Assembly (NCBI GenBank): GCA_944320965.1
Contig: CALUJO010000001.1
Span: forward strand, 75,458-139,457
DNA length: 64,000 nucleotides
Reading direction: 5' to 3'
DNA from: an uncultured Bacteroidaceae bacterium
Lineage (GTDB): Bacteria; Bacteroidota; Bacteroidia; Bacteroidales; Bacteroidaceae
Shown here: piece by piece, positions 16,453 through 25,035 of the stretch
Layout of the letters: every line of letters starts with the position of its first letter
Position numbering within the stretch: position 1 is the first letter of the stretch
Made by a program: the position numbers and the translations under genes
The notes under the pieces: generated by a model
Told to the model about the DNA's origin: nothing
Database searches by the model: none
The model's input: only the letters and a program-made list of their open reading frames with translations

Positions 16453-19233
16453 ATGAATGAAGAAAGAAAATTGTTTTTGCTTGATGCTTATGCTTTGATT
16501 TACAGGGCATATTTCGGATTAAGCAAGATGCCAAGAATAAACAGTAAAGGGTTCAATACTTCTGCCGTACTGGGCTTTGTTAATACGCTTGAATATGTGC
16601 TTAACAAGGAAAATCCTACCCATATCGGTGTTGCGTTTGATCCTGCCGGTCCGACATTCCGCCACGAGATTTTCAAGGAATACAAGGCACAGCGTGAGGC
16701 AACACCTGAAGTGATAAAGGAATCTGTTCCAATTATAAAGGATATAATAAAGGCTTATAATATTCCGATTCTTGAAGTGCCGGGATATGAAGCCGACGAT
16801 GTTATCGGTACATTGGCAGTTCAGGCACGCGAACAGGACATAACAACCTATATGATGACTCCCGACAAAGACTATGGACAGATTGTAGGCGGATGTGTGT
16901 ATATGTATCGCCCTAAGTTCGGAGGCAACGAGTTTGAAGTTTTGGGTACTGAAGAAGTAAAGGCTAAGTTTAATATTACCGAAACTTCACAGGTGATAGA
17001 TATGCTTGGCCTCATGGGCGACAGTTCAGACAATATCCCGGGTTGTCCTGGTGTCGGCGAAAAGACGGCTCAGAAACTGATTGCAGAATTTGGCAGTATT
17101 GAGGGATTGCTTGAAAATACTGATAAGCTTAAAGGAGCATTAAAGAAAAAGGTTGAAGAGAATGCCGAGCAGATAAGGTTCTCCAAATTCCTTGCAACCA
17201 TCAAGACTGATGTTCCTTTGACTCTTGACATGGAAAGTCTTGCCCGTGTTGAACCGGACAGTTCGGCATTGCGCAGTATTTTCGAAGAAATGGAGTTCCG
17301 GACACTTATCAGCAGAATGTTCGGTGAGCAGAAAGTGGAAGTTAAAAAAACTGCTCCAACCCAACCTTCTCTGTTTGACATATTCCCGACTGAGGAGCAG
17401 AAAGAAGAGAAATATTCAAATCTCACGAGTTACAATAAGCATGTTCAGAAGTATAAGTTGCTTGAAAATCAGAAAGATATTGATGATTTTCTTCAATATT
17501 TCCTTACAAAGCAAACTTTCAGTCTGGATACGGAGACCTCAGGTACTGACCCGATGACTGCAGATATCGTAGGAATGAGCTTCTCATGCCGCAAAAACGA
17601 GGCGTATTATGTTCCGGTTCCTGCCGACCGTGAGAAAAGAAAGGAGTTGCTTGAAAAATTCCGTCCGTTAGTGGAAAATCCCGAAACTCTCAAAGTCGGA
17701 CAGAATATAAAGTATGACATGATAATTTTAGAGCGCAACGGATTGAAAGTTCGTGGACCGATTTTCGATACAATGATTGCGCATTATGTTCTGCAGCCTG
17801 AGCTTCGTCACAATATGGACTATCTTGCCGAGGTCTATCTCAAATATAAGACAATCCACATCGAGGAGCTTATCGGTGAAAAAGGCAAGAACCAGAAAAA
17901 TATGGCAGACCTCTCCCCTGCCCTTGTCTATGAATATGCGGCAGAAGATGCCGACATAACTTTGCAGCTGAAAGCAGTCCTTGAAGAAGAACTGAAGAAA
18001 AGCGGTTCGTTTGATCTGTTCAATGAAATAGAGATGCCGTTGATTCCTGCATTAGTCCGAATGGAAATGAACGGTGTGCGTATAGATACCGAATCGTTGA
18101 AAGGCTCGTCAGAAGTTTTCACCAACAGGATGCGTGAGATTGAAAAGGAAGTATATGAGCTTGCCGGCGAGGAGTTCAACATTTCATCGCCCAAGCAGGT
18201 GGGAGAAATTCTGTTCGAGAAAATGAAGATTTCCGACAAGGTAAAGAAAACGAAGAGCGGACAGTACTCCACTTCCGAGGAAGTTCTTGAAAGTTTCCGT
18301 TCAAAACATATAATTGTTGAGAAGATACTTGAGCATCGCGGTCTGAAAAAACTGCTCAGTACCTATATTGATGCATTGCCAAAGCTGATAAATCCGGAAA
18401 CCGGAAAGATACATACTTCTTTCAATCAGGCTGTAACTGCTACGGGACGACTAAGTTCTAGTAATCCGAACCTGCAGAATATTCCTATCCGCGATGATAA
18501 CGGCAAGGAAATAAGAAAAGCATTCATACCGGATGAAGGAGAAGTTTTCCTGTCTGCCGACTATTCGCAGGTTGAACTCCGTATAATGGCACATTTGAGC
18601 GGTGACGAGAATATGATCGAGGCCTTCAATTCGGGCGAGGATATACATGCTTCAACAGCCTCAAAGGTCTATAATATTCCGCTTGCCGAGGTGACAAAGT
18701 CAATGCGAAGCAAGGCTAAAACAGCCAATTTCGGCATTATTTACGGTATATCAGCCTTCGGTCTTGCCGAGAGGATGGGAGTTGACAGAAAGGAAGCCAA
18801 GACGCTTATAGACGATTATTTCCGTACCTATCCGCAGATACGCGAGTATATTGACAACAGCATTGAGAAGGCACGTCAGACAGGTTATGTGGAAACCGTA
18901 TTTCACCGCCGCCGTTATCTTGCCGACATAAATTCAAAGAATGCCGTTGTGCGTGGTGTTGCCGAACGAAATGCCGTAAACGCGCCTATCCAGGGGAGCG
19001 CTGCCGACATAATAAAGGTTGCAATGGCAAGGATACACCGCCGTCTAGAAGAAGGTGGCTTCCGTGCCAAAATGATTCTTCAGGTGCATGACGAACTAAA
19101 CTTCAGTGTACCTCAGGATGAACTTGAACAGGTAAAGAATATTGTCGTGAATGAAATGCAGAATGCCTACAGCATGCGAGTACCGCTAATTGCCGATTAT
19201 GGCGTAGGCTCAAACTGGCTGGAAGCACATTGA
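16453..19233 (+). CDS. polA: DNA polymerase I
   Basis: A 926-residue polymerase for Okazaki-fragment processing and repair synthesis. Domain order: 5'-3' exonuclease/flap nuclease at about 1-290 (LFLLDAYALIYRAYFG, GDSSDNIPGCPGVGEKTA), 3'-5' exonuclease at about 335-520 with its acidic residues intact (SLDTETSGT at 357, DADITLQL later), then the family A polymerase domain (DYSQVELRIMAHLSGD, KTANFGIIYGIS, QVHDELNFS). Proofreading is thus predicted to be active, unlike in many Gram-positive homologues. The open frame extends upstream to 16165, but the ATG at 16453 gives the conserved start MNEERKLFLLDAYALIY. The upstream part overlaps the divergent gene and is rejected. Confidence 0.97.
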   Translation: MNEERKLFLLDAYALIYRAYFGLSKMPRINSKGFNTSAVLGFVNTLEYVLNKENPTHIGVAFDPAGPTFRHEIFKEYKAQREATPEVIKESVPIIKDIIKAYNIPILEVPGYEADDVIGTLAVQAREQDITTYMMTPDKDYGQIVGGCVYMYRPKFGGNEFEVLGTEEVKAKFNITETSQVIDMLGLMGDSSDNIPGCPGVGEKTAQKLIAEFGSIEGLLENTDKLKGALKKKVEENAEQIRFSKFLATIKTDVPLTLDMESLARVEPDSSALRSIFEEMEFRTLISRMFGEQKVEVKKTAPTQPSLFDIFPTEEQKEEKYSNLTSYNKHVQKYKLLENQKDIDDFLQYFLTKQTFSLDTETSGTDPMTADIVGMSFSCRKNEAYYVPVPADREKRKELLEKFRPLVENPETLKVGQNIKYDMIILERNGLKVRGPIFDTMIAHYVLQPELRHNMDYLAEVYLKYKTIHIEELIGEKGKNQKNMADLSPALVYEYAAEDADITLQLKAVLEEELKKSGSFDLFNEIEMPLIPALVRMEMNGVRIDTESLKGSSEVFTNRMREIEKEVYELAGEEFNISSPKQVGEILFEKMKISDKVKKTKSGQYSTSEEVLESFRSKHIIVEKILEHRGLKKLLSTYIDALPKLINPETGKIHTSFNQAVTATGRLSSSNPNLQNIPIRDDNGKEIRKAFIPDEGEVFLSADYSQVELRIMAHLSGDENMIEAFNSGEDIHASTASKVYNIPLAEVTKSMRSKAKTANFGIIYGISAFGLAERMGVDRKEAKTLIDDYFRTYPQIREYIDNSIEKARQTGYVETVFHRRRYLADINSKNAVVRGVAERNAVNAPIQGSAADIIKVAMARIHRRLEEGGFRAKMILQVHDELNFSVPQDELEQVKNIVVNEMQNAYSMRVPLIADYGVGSNWLEAH

Positions 19234-19390
19234 TTGTGATTTTACAGTCTGTTAATAATTGGTATTTTGTTGCAGATTGAAATAAGTCCGATGTTATTCC
19301 TATGGTTTTAACAGGATATTTGGCAGTTTGTTTCTTAAGAATATAATGCCGGTCAAAAACATAGAATATATTGTACGAATATATAGAACG

Positions 19391-19447
19391 TTTTGCCCAA
19401 AAAGATTAAACATTTTCATCAGAAACATTTAATCTTTTTGGGCAAAA
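19391..19447. repeat. Perfect 20-bp inverted repeat with TTTTGCCC ends, downstream of polA
   Basis: Arms 19391-19410 and 19428-19447 are exact reverse complements, starting TTTTGCCCAAAAAG and ending CTTTTTGGGCAAAA, with a 17-base loop. It can act as a terminator-like stem for polA (157 bases after its stop), but the T tract is poor. The ends belong to the dispersed repeat seen at 4582-4648 and 51797-51865. The rest of the 313-base gap (19234-19546) is AT-rich and shows only the downstream promoter. Confidence 0.75.
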
Positions 19448-19516
19448 TCTTTGTATGTTTTAGTTTTTAACTTGATATAAAAAATATCAATTTGTAAATA
19501 AAATATATATATTTAT

Positions 19517-19524
19517 TATATTTG
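19517..19524 (+). promoter_or_regulatory. Promoter (TATATTTG -7) of the TPR/HTH regulator
   Basis: A perfect TAnnTTTG; a TTTG at 19491-19494 is 22 bases upstream, close to the usual -33 spacing. The expected start point near 19530 makes the TTG at 19529 an impossible start and favours the ATG at 19547. Confidence 0.6.
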
Positions 19525-19546
19525 TCCATTGAATAAAATAATCAAG

Positions 19547-21040
19547 ATGCACAGATTTCATAAATATTTATTTTTTATAATTTTATTAATTACAGGAATT
19601 GTCCCTTTAAGGGCATTGGAACAGACGAAAATTAATTGGTCAGATTCAATAAGAGTATTGCTTGACAGTGCCGATGTTACATCAAGACAAAATCTTTTCC
19701 GTAATGCTGAAATAATAATTGATTCAGCTGAAACAATTTTCAAAAGAATAGATTATCCGGAAAACAGTACAGCTGAACTGAAAGACTTGTATTTCAAGAT
19801 GCAGAGTATGAATGCATGGATAAAGACTCTATGTGAGAAATATTCAGAAGCTGAACCGATATATTTCAATATACTGAAGGAGTTGCCTGATACGGCATAT
19901 CATGAAATATCTGAAGTATATATGCAGATTTCCTCATTGTATGGAATGCAGAAATTGTATGAAAAATCTAAAACCTATGCTTTAAAGGCCCTTGAATATG
20001 CCAACTTGCTTAATGATACGGAACTTATTTTCCATGCAAGATCAAATTTGGGAGATATTTATTTCTACACCAAGCAGTATGACAAGGCATTGGCCGAGTA
20101 TCATGAGGTAAGGAAACTGTCAATAATGTTGAAAAAATATGATGCCATATCTTTGGGAAACCTGGCATTGGCATATCATTACCAGAACAAGATTGACATT
20201 GCGGAACAGTATTATAAGGAAGCTCTGCAGATAGCCGAGAATGAAAATTCGATTGTATTTTCAATAATACTTCCGGAATATTGCAAGCTTTTGGTTTCAA
20301 AAGGGGATAAAATAAAGGCAAGGCGGCTTGCTTCAAAGGCGATAAAGGATGAACGTAATCTGCAGAAAAGCGATTATAACCTGATTTTGCTTAATGTTCT
20401 GGCACAGACCGATGATGCCTACAGGCCTGTAATTATATCTGTGTCAATATGTGTCGCTATTATCATTATTGCGCTGATTATAGTTGTTTTAAGGCTTTTC
20501 AGAATAAAAAAGAAAAGGCTTGCAGATATTGAATATATAGGCAAGCTTGAGAGCCAGATAGAGGATATGGAGAAAAATATCAGCGCTGGTGGCAATGATA
20601 AAAATGAAACATCAAACGAACAGAAAGGGCTTACGTTTCTGGCTTTGTCTGATTCTATTCCTGATATGATGCAGCTTATTCAGCAAATAAAATATTCTGC
20701 TGGAAATAAAACTGAAGTTGTTGATAAGGTAAAGTCGCTTGAACAAATAATAGCTCCATTCAACGAGGACAAGATTAAGAAGGAGATATCACAGTTCCTT
20801 GAGCAGGAAAGTCTTTTGGGAGTGAAATTAAAGAAGGCTTATCCCGATTTAAACTTGTCCGAAATTAAATTATGTATAATGATAAAGGAGGGCTTGAGCA
20901 CAAAAGAAATAGCGAATGTTACCAACAGAACTGTCAGGGGAGTTGAGAGTGCAAAGTTCCGTATGAGAAAAAAAATGAATCTGACATCACAAAAAGATAT
21001 ATATGATTGTCTTTTGGAGTTGGAAAGCAATAATCAGTAG
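19547..21040 (+). CDS. TPR sensor/regulator with transmembrane helix and LuxR-like HTH
   Basis: A 497-residue protein. It has a signal sequence (1-25), tetratricopeptide repeats over about 30-285 (SNLGDIYFYTKQYDKALAEYHEV is read as one repeat core), one membrane helix at about 296-320 (SVSICVAIIIIALIIVVL), a coiled coil at about 330-355, and a C-terminal LuxR/GerE-type helix-turn-helix at about 430-490 (LSEIKLCIMIKEGLSTKEIA then VESAKFRMRKKM). This is the architecture of Bacteroidetes TPR-HTH regulators, with periplasmic TPRs and a cytoplasmic DNA-binding domain. It probably senses a periplasmic partner and controls nearby secreted-protein genes. Targets are unknown. Confidence 0.8.
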   Translation: MHRFHKYLFFIILLITGIVPLRALEQTKINWSDSIRVLLDSADVTSRQNLFRNAEIIIDSAETIFKRIDYPENSTAELKDLYFKMQSMNAWIKTLCEKYSEAEPIYFNILKELPDTAYHEISEVYMQISSLYGMQKLYEKSKTYALKALEYANLLNDTELIFHARSNLGDIYFYTKQYDKALAEYHEVRKLSIMLKKYDAISLGNLALAYHYQNKIDIAEQYYKEALQIAENENSIVFSIILPEYCKLLVSKGDKIKARRLASKAIKDERNLQKSDYNLILLNVLAQTDDAYRPVIISVSICVAIIIIALIIVVLRLFRIKKKRLADIEYIGKLESQIEDMEKNISAGGNDKNETSNEQKGLTFLALSDSIPDMMQLIQQIKYSAGNKTEVVDKVKSLEQIIAPFNEDKIKKEISQFLEQESLLGVKLKKAYPDLNLSEIKLCIMIKEGLSTKEIANVTNRTVRGVESAKFRMRKKMNLTSQKDIYDCLLELESNNQ

Positions 21041-21327
21041 CGTTTTTTATAATATATTGAAAACCAGCGGGTATTTCATTTCTTGCGTACATTTGAAGTA
21101 GAAAAATTTTATTTTTAAAGTATAATTGAAGAAAAATATTGTTGTTAGTGTCGTTGTAATTTTAAATATTTGTGATAAGGATAGTGCTGTTGATTAGGGG
21201 TGAATAGTTTTTCTGCAGATTTATATATTCTGAAAAACTGTGTTTAAAAACACTGAATATCTCTTTAAATAATATCTGTAGTGCATTTTGATTATTATGA
21301 AAAACAAACCTTATAAACATTAATAGT

Positions 21328-24300
21328 ATGAGAAAATTTTTATCACTTTTTATTTTAGTGGCTATGATGTTGGCAGGTTCTACGCTATATGCACAGAACA
21401 GTAGAACTTTCAGTAATGGATTTCGATCCACTTTATCCAGTGATGACAACTACAGTAAGGCACAGCCTGTAACCATTAAAGCTCCTCTTTCCGTAGAAAA
21501 TACAAATGATGAGGAAGAACCTATGAAGCTTTATGGAATGCTTACACAACGTAATTCTTGGAATGACAATGTAGCTCCAGCTGCATATGGAATGTATTCT
21601 TTTGATGTGGTATCGGACCCTTCAAAATTGAATTTTCAGCCATTGTTTCTTGATGCACGAATGATTGCAACAAACAGTGGTGTTTATATTGACGGTAAGT
21701 TTTATCTGTTTTACGCAAAGTATAATGATTATTCACTTTTGGAAAGCCTGACTTTGCTTGAGTTTGATGCTGAAAAGGGAAATGTGACGAAAGAAACGAC
21801 TGTAAAAGGTGCAAGTAAGAGTGATGTTCCTTATTCTTTGGCTTATGACCCTACAACAGCTGCAACATATGGTTATGTTCAGGACAGAGATGAAAATTAT
21901 ATGCCTGTAGATGTATTGGTAAAAGTTAATATGGAAGACGGAACTGTTGAAAAAATCGGAACATTGAGTGATACTTTCTTTGGGCTTGCTTTTTCTCCTA
22001 CAGGTGTCTTGTATGGAATTTCTGATAAAGGTATGTTGAAGACTATTGACAAGAAAACAGCACAATCAACGTTAATCGGTGATACAGGATTCCAGCCTAT
22101 GTTCAATCAGTCAGCAACTATTGACAGAAAATCTGGTGACATGTATTGGGCTTATTACGGTTGGAAGGTTGGCAAACTGCTGAAAGTAAACCTTGCAGAT
22201 GCGACAACAACTGAGATATGTTCTTTCCCTGATGGAGAAAATATTATAGGTTTGCATTCAAGAACAAAGGCTGCCAATGAGGGCGCTCCTGGTGAAGTTA
22301 CTGATGTCAATGTTAGATTCCAGGCTCCTGGAAGTATGAATGCCGTAGTTAGCTGTAAGGCTCCTACTGTAAGGTTTGACGGTTCAGAATTGTCTGATAA
22401 TATGACAGTCAAAGTATATATCAATGATGAGCTTGCAGGTTCTGCAGATAATATAGCTCCTGGTACTTTTGCTGATATTCAATGTACTTTTGCTGAAGAA
22501 GGCTTTTCACGTGTCAGTGTTTCTGCTGCAATAGGATCAGAAGAAGGTCCTAAGACTACTGTTGAAACATTTGTGGGTATTGATAACCCTCAGGGCGTTT
22601 CAAATGCGCATCTTGATTTGAATTCTGAAACAGGCGAGTATATCTTGACTTGGGATGCTCCGGGTGAAATTGGTGCAAATAATGGTCTTATAAATATTGA
22701 AAATCTTACTTACCGTGTTATTGCTTATCCTTCTTGTAAAGTAATAGCAGAAGATCTGAAGGAAAGAACTGTAAGCGGCAAGGTTGAAGGTAATGAATTG
22801 AACAATTATTTCTTTGGTATTGTTGCAAAGGCAGATGGAAAGGAAAGTGTTGAAGTTGAATCTAACCGTGTTATATATGGTGATGCAGTGAGAGTTCCGT
22901 TCAATGAGGACTTTGAAACAGATATGTCATGGGAACTTTATACAGTTAAAGATGCAAATGATGACGGATTTAGCTGGACTTTGGAAAACGGAAGAGCTTC
23001 ATATCAGGGAAGACAATGTCCTAATAAGGCTGATGACTGGTTGTTTACACCTCAAATTAAGATGCGTAAGGATGTTACTTATACACTTTATGTTTCATTT
23101 GACGGCGGATATTGGCAGACTGAAAGCTTCAAGATTATAGCTTCTCCTGGTACTGATTTGACTAATCCTAACATTGAAGTATTGTATAACAAGACAGAAG
23201 AATTTGTTTACCAACAGATTGCTGTTGAATATACTCCTAAGAATGACGGTAATTTCTATTTTGGATTCCAGTGCTATAGTAATGCAAATATCAGAGGTAT
23301 CAGTATAGACGGATTCAGTATAACTGCAAGTGCATTGCAGGAAGCTCCTGGCGATGTTGAAAATATTGTAGTTACTCCTGCTGCTGAAGGAAAGCTTGAA
23401 GCAACTGTTCAATTTACAGCTCCAACCAAGACTGTAGCAGGTAATACACTTGCTGATGATGTTATGACATCTATTGCAATATATCGTGACGGAGAGTTTG
23501 AACCTATAAAAGTATTTGATTCTCCAGAGGTTGGACAACAATACGAATATGTTGATAAAGAAGCTATTCATGGAACGAATGTTTATAAGATTGTTTCTTA
23601 TAGTGAAGAAGGAAACAGTGCCGGTGTAACTGGAAGCGCATGGATAGGTGAAGACTATGCGGATGAACCAAACAACTTCTCTGCAGTAATAAACAAGGAT
23701 GAAAAATTTGTTGAATTTAATTGGACTAAACCGACAAAAGGTTTGCATGACGGATATATCAATGAGGCAGAAATGACATATACATTGATGTTCATTGTTC
23801 CGGAATTGACAGAAGACTATATCCTTATAGCTCAGAATTTGAAGGAAACAACTTATGTGGACAGAGAAGCTACAATTAACTTCCTTGATATGAAAGACCA
23901 GTATGATATAATATTTGTTGTTGCTGCTGTTACAACTGCCGGAATGGGTAAACCTGCATCAGTTTCAGGTTCTACAGGTGATGCATATGGAATACCTTAT
24001 TGGGAATCATTCTCCAATGGATATCTGACCACAGCACCTTGGACATATTATGTTATAACAGAGACTAATAAGGACTCATGGTTGTTGGTTGATGACTCAA
24101 ATTCTCCTTTCGGAATAACTTCTTATGATGCTGACAACGGATTTGCAATGTTCTATCAGGAACAGTGTGATGCTGAAGCACGATTGGTTGGTCCAAGAAT
24201 TAATCTTGCAGGTACTCAGCAGCCTATTTTGAGGTTATACATGTTCCATGATATCACTGTTTCAAAGAATAGTAATCTGCAGATTGAGGTAAGAAAAGAG

Positions 24301-24981
24301 TCTGACAGGGATACATTTATAAAGGTTGGTGAGCCAATACTTGTAAATAACGGAAAATACGGCTGGACAGGACATGAACTTCCATTGGAAGAATATAAGG
24401 AAATAGGTGAATTCAGAGTATCATATCATGGTACTGCAGAAAAAGGTGTTGATTTCTATATTGATAATATTTCTATCAATGAGGCTGGTGAATGGGATGG
24501 ATATCCTAGTGTTTCAGATCTTAAAGCTTCACGTGATGGTAGTAACATGGTTCATCTGCAATGGTCTGAACCAAGTAATGAATCTGCTTTTGAAATACTT
24601 GGATATGACGTATATATGGATGGTCAGAAAATAAATAGTGAAACCATAACAGAATTGAACTATGATTATCAGTTGACAGACAATAACGCTCACAAGTTTA
24701 CTGTAAGAACAGTGTGCTTGTATGGAGAATCTTTGGAATCAAATGAAGCTCAAATAGGCGAAGTTGGAATCGCAGACGGTATGACTGATATGATGATTGT
24801 ATATAGTGTTGACGGACAGATTATATTGAACAACTGCAATGGTGAGTTTGTAAATATATTCTCTGTTGACGGAAAACAGATTTATGCAGCTGTTGTTGAT
24901 GTTGATGCAGTAATCAGTGCAGAAGAAGGTGTATATATCGTTAAGGCAGGAGAACATTTGTTCAAGATAATGGTAAAATAA
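21328..24981 (+). CDS. Large T9SS-exported protein, propeller-like plus Fn3 and choice-of-anchor domains
   Basis: A 1217-residue secreted protein with a signal peptide at 1-22 (ending TLYA-Q). Residues about 55-315 form a propeller-like domain (YSLAYDPTTAATYGYV, GLAFSPTGVLYGIS, GDMYWAYYGWKVGKLLKVNL). Several fibronectin III-like modules follow, with two jelly-roll choice-of-anchor type domains (around 525-675 and 890-1050). The C-terminus (about 1150-1217) is a T9SS sorting domain (VNIFSVDGKQIYA, EEGVYIVKAGEHLFKIMV). No catalytic motif is recognised, so it may be an adhesin or a binding protein. A 287-base AT-rich gap separates it from the regulator; a terminator follows. Confidence 0.75.
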   Translation: MRKFLSLFILVAMMLAGSTLYAQNSRTFSNGFRSTLSSDDNYSKAQPVTIKAPLSVENTNDEEEPMKLYGMLTQRNSWNDNVAPAAYGMYSFDVVSDPSKLNFQPLFLDARMIATNSGVYIDGKFYLFYAKYNDYSLLESLTLLEFDAEKGNVTKETTVKGASKSDVPYSLAYDPTTAATYGYVQDRDENYMPVDVLVKVNMEDGTVEKIGTLSDTFFGLAFSPTGVLYGISDKGMLKTIDKKTAQSTLIGDTGFQPMFNQSATIDRKSGDMYWAYYGWKVGKLLKVNLADATTTEICSFPDGENIIGLHSRTKAANEGAPGEVTDVNVRFQAPGSMNAVVSCKAPTVRFDGSELSDNMTVKVYINDELAGSADNIAPGTFADIQCTFAEEGFSRVSVSAAIGSEEGPKTTVETFVGIDNPQGVSNAHLDLNSETGEYILTWDAPGEIGANNGLINIENLTYRVIAYPSCKVIAEDLKERTVSGKVEGNELNNYFFGIVAKADGKESVEVESNRVIYGDAVRVPFNEDFETDMSWELYTVKDANDDGFSWTLENGRASYQGRQCPNKADDWLFTPQIKMRKDVTYTLYVSFDGGYWQTESFKIIASPGTDLTNPNIEVLYNKTEEFVYQQIAVEYTPKNDGNFYFGFQCYSNANIRGISIDGFSITASALQEAPGDVENIVVTPAAEGKLEATVQFTAPTKTVAGNTLADDVMTSIAIYRDGEFEPIKVFDSPEVGQQYEYVDKEAIHGTNVYKIVSYSEEGNSAGVTGSAWIGEDYADEPNNFSAVINKDEKFVEFNWTKPTKGLHDGYINEAEMTYTLMFIVPELTEDYILIAQNLKETTYVDREATINFLDMKDQYDIIFVVAAVTTAGMGKPASVSGSTGDAYGIPYWESFSNGYLTTAPWTYYVITETNKDSWLLVDDSNSPFGITSYDADNGFAMFYQEQCDAEARLVGPRINLAGTQQPILRLYMFHDITVSKNSNLQIEVRKESDRDTFIKVGEPILVNNGKYGWTGHELPLEEYKEIGEFRVSYHGTAEKGVDFYIDNISINEAGEWDGYPSVSDLKASRDGSNMVHLQWSEPSNESAFEILGYDVYMDGQKINSETITELNYDYQLTDNNAHKFTVRTVCLYGESLESNEAQIGEVGIADGMTDMMIVYSVDGQIILNNCNGEFVNIFSVDGKQIYAAVVDVDAVISAEEGVYIVKAGEHLFKIMVK

Positions 24982-24992
24982 TTTGAGAAATT

Positions 24993-25025
24993 GTATGTCC
25001 GGCAAATCGCCGGACATACTTTTAA
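24993..25025 (+). terminator. Terminator/attenuator between two T9SS-protein genes
   Basis: A perfect 11-bp GC-rich stem (24993-25003 with 25009-25019, GTATGTCCGGC/GCCGGACATAC), 5-base loop, then TTTTAAATTTA. It lies between the stop at 24981 and the ATG at 25036, so it may reduce read-through into the second gene rather than separate the two fully. Confidence 0.8.
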
Positions 25026-25035
25026 ATTTAATATT

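Noticed and set aside
21041..21327. Possible small gene or promoter in the gap before the 1217-residue protein gene
   Set aside because: The gap shows only AT-rich sequence and a short AGTTTTTC/GAAAAACT pairing; no exact TAnnTTTG and no convincing open frame.
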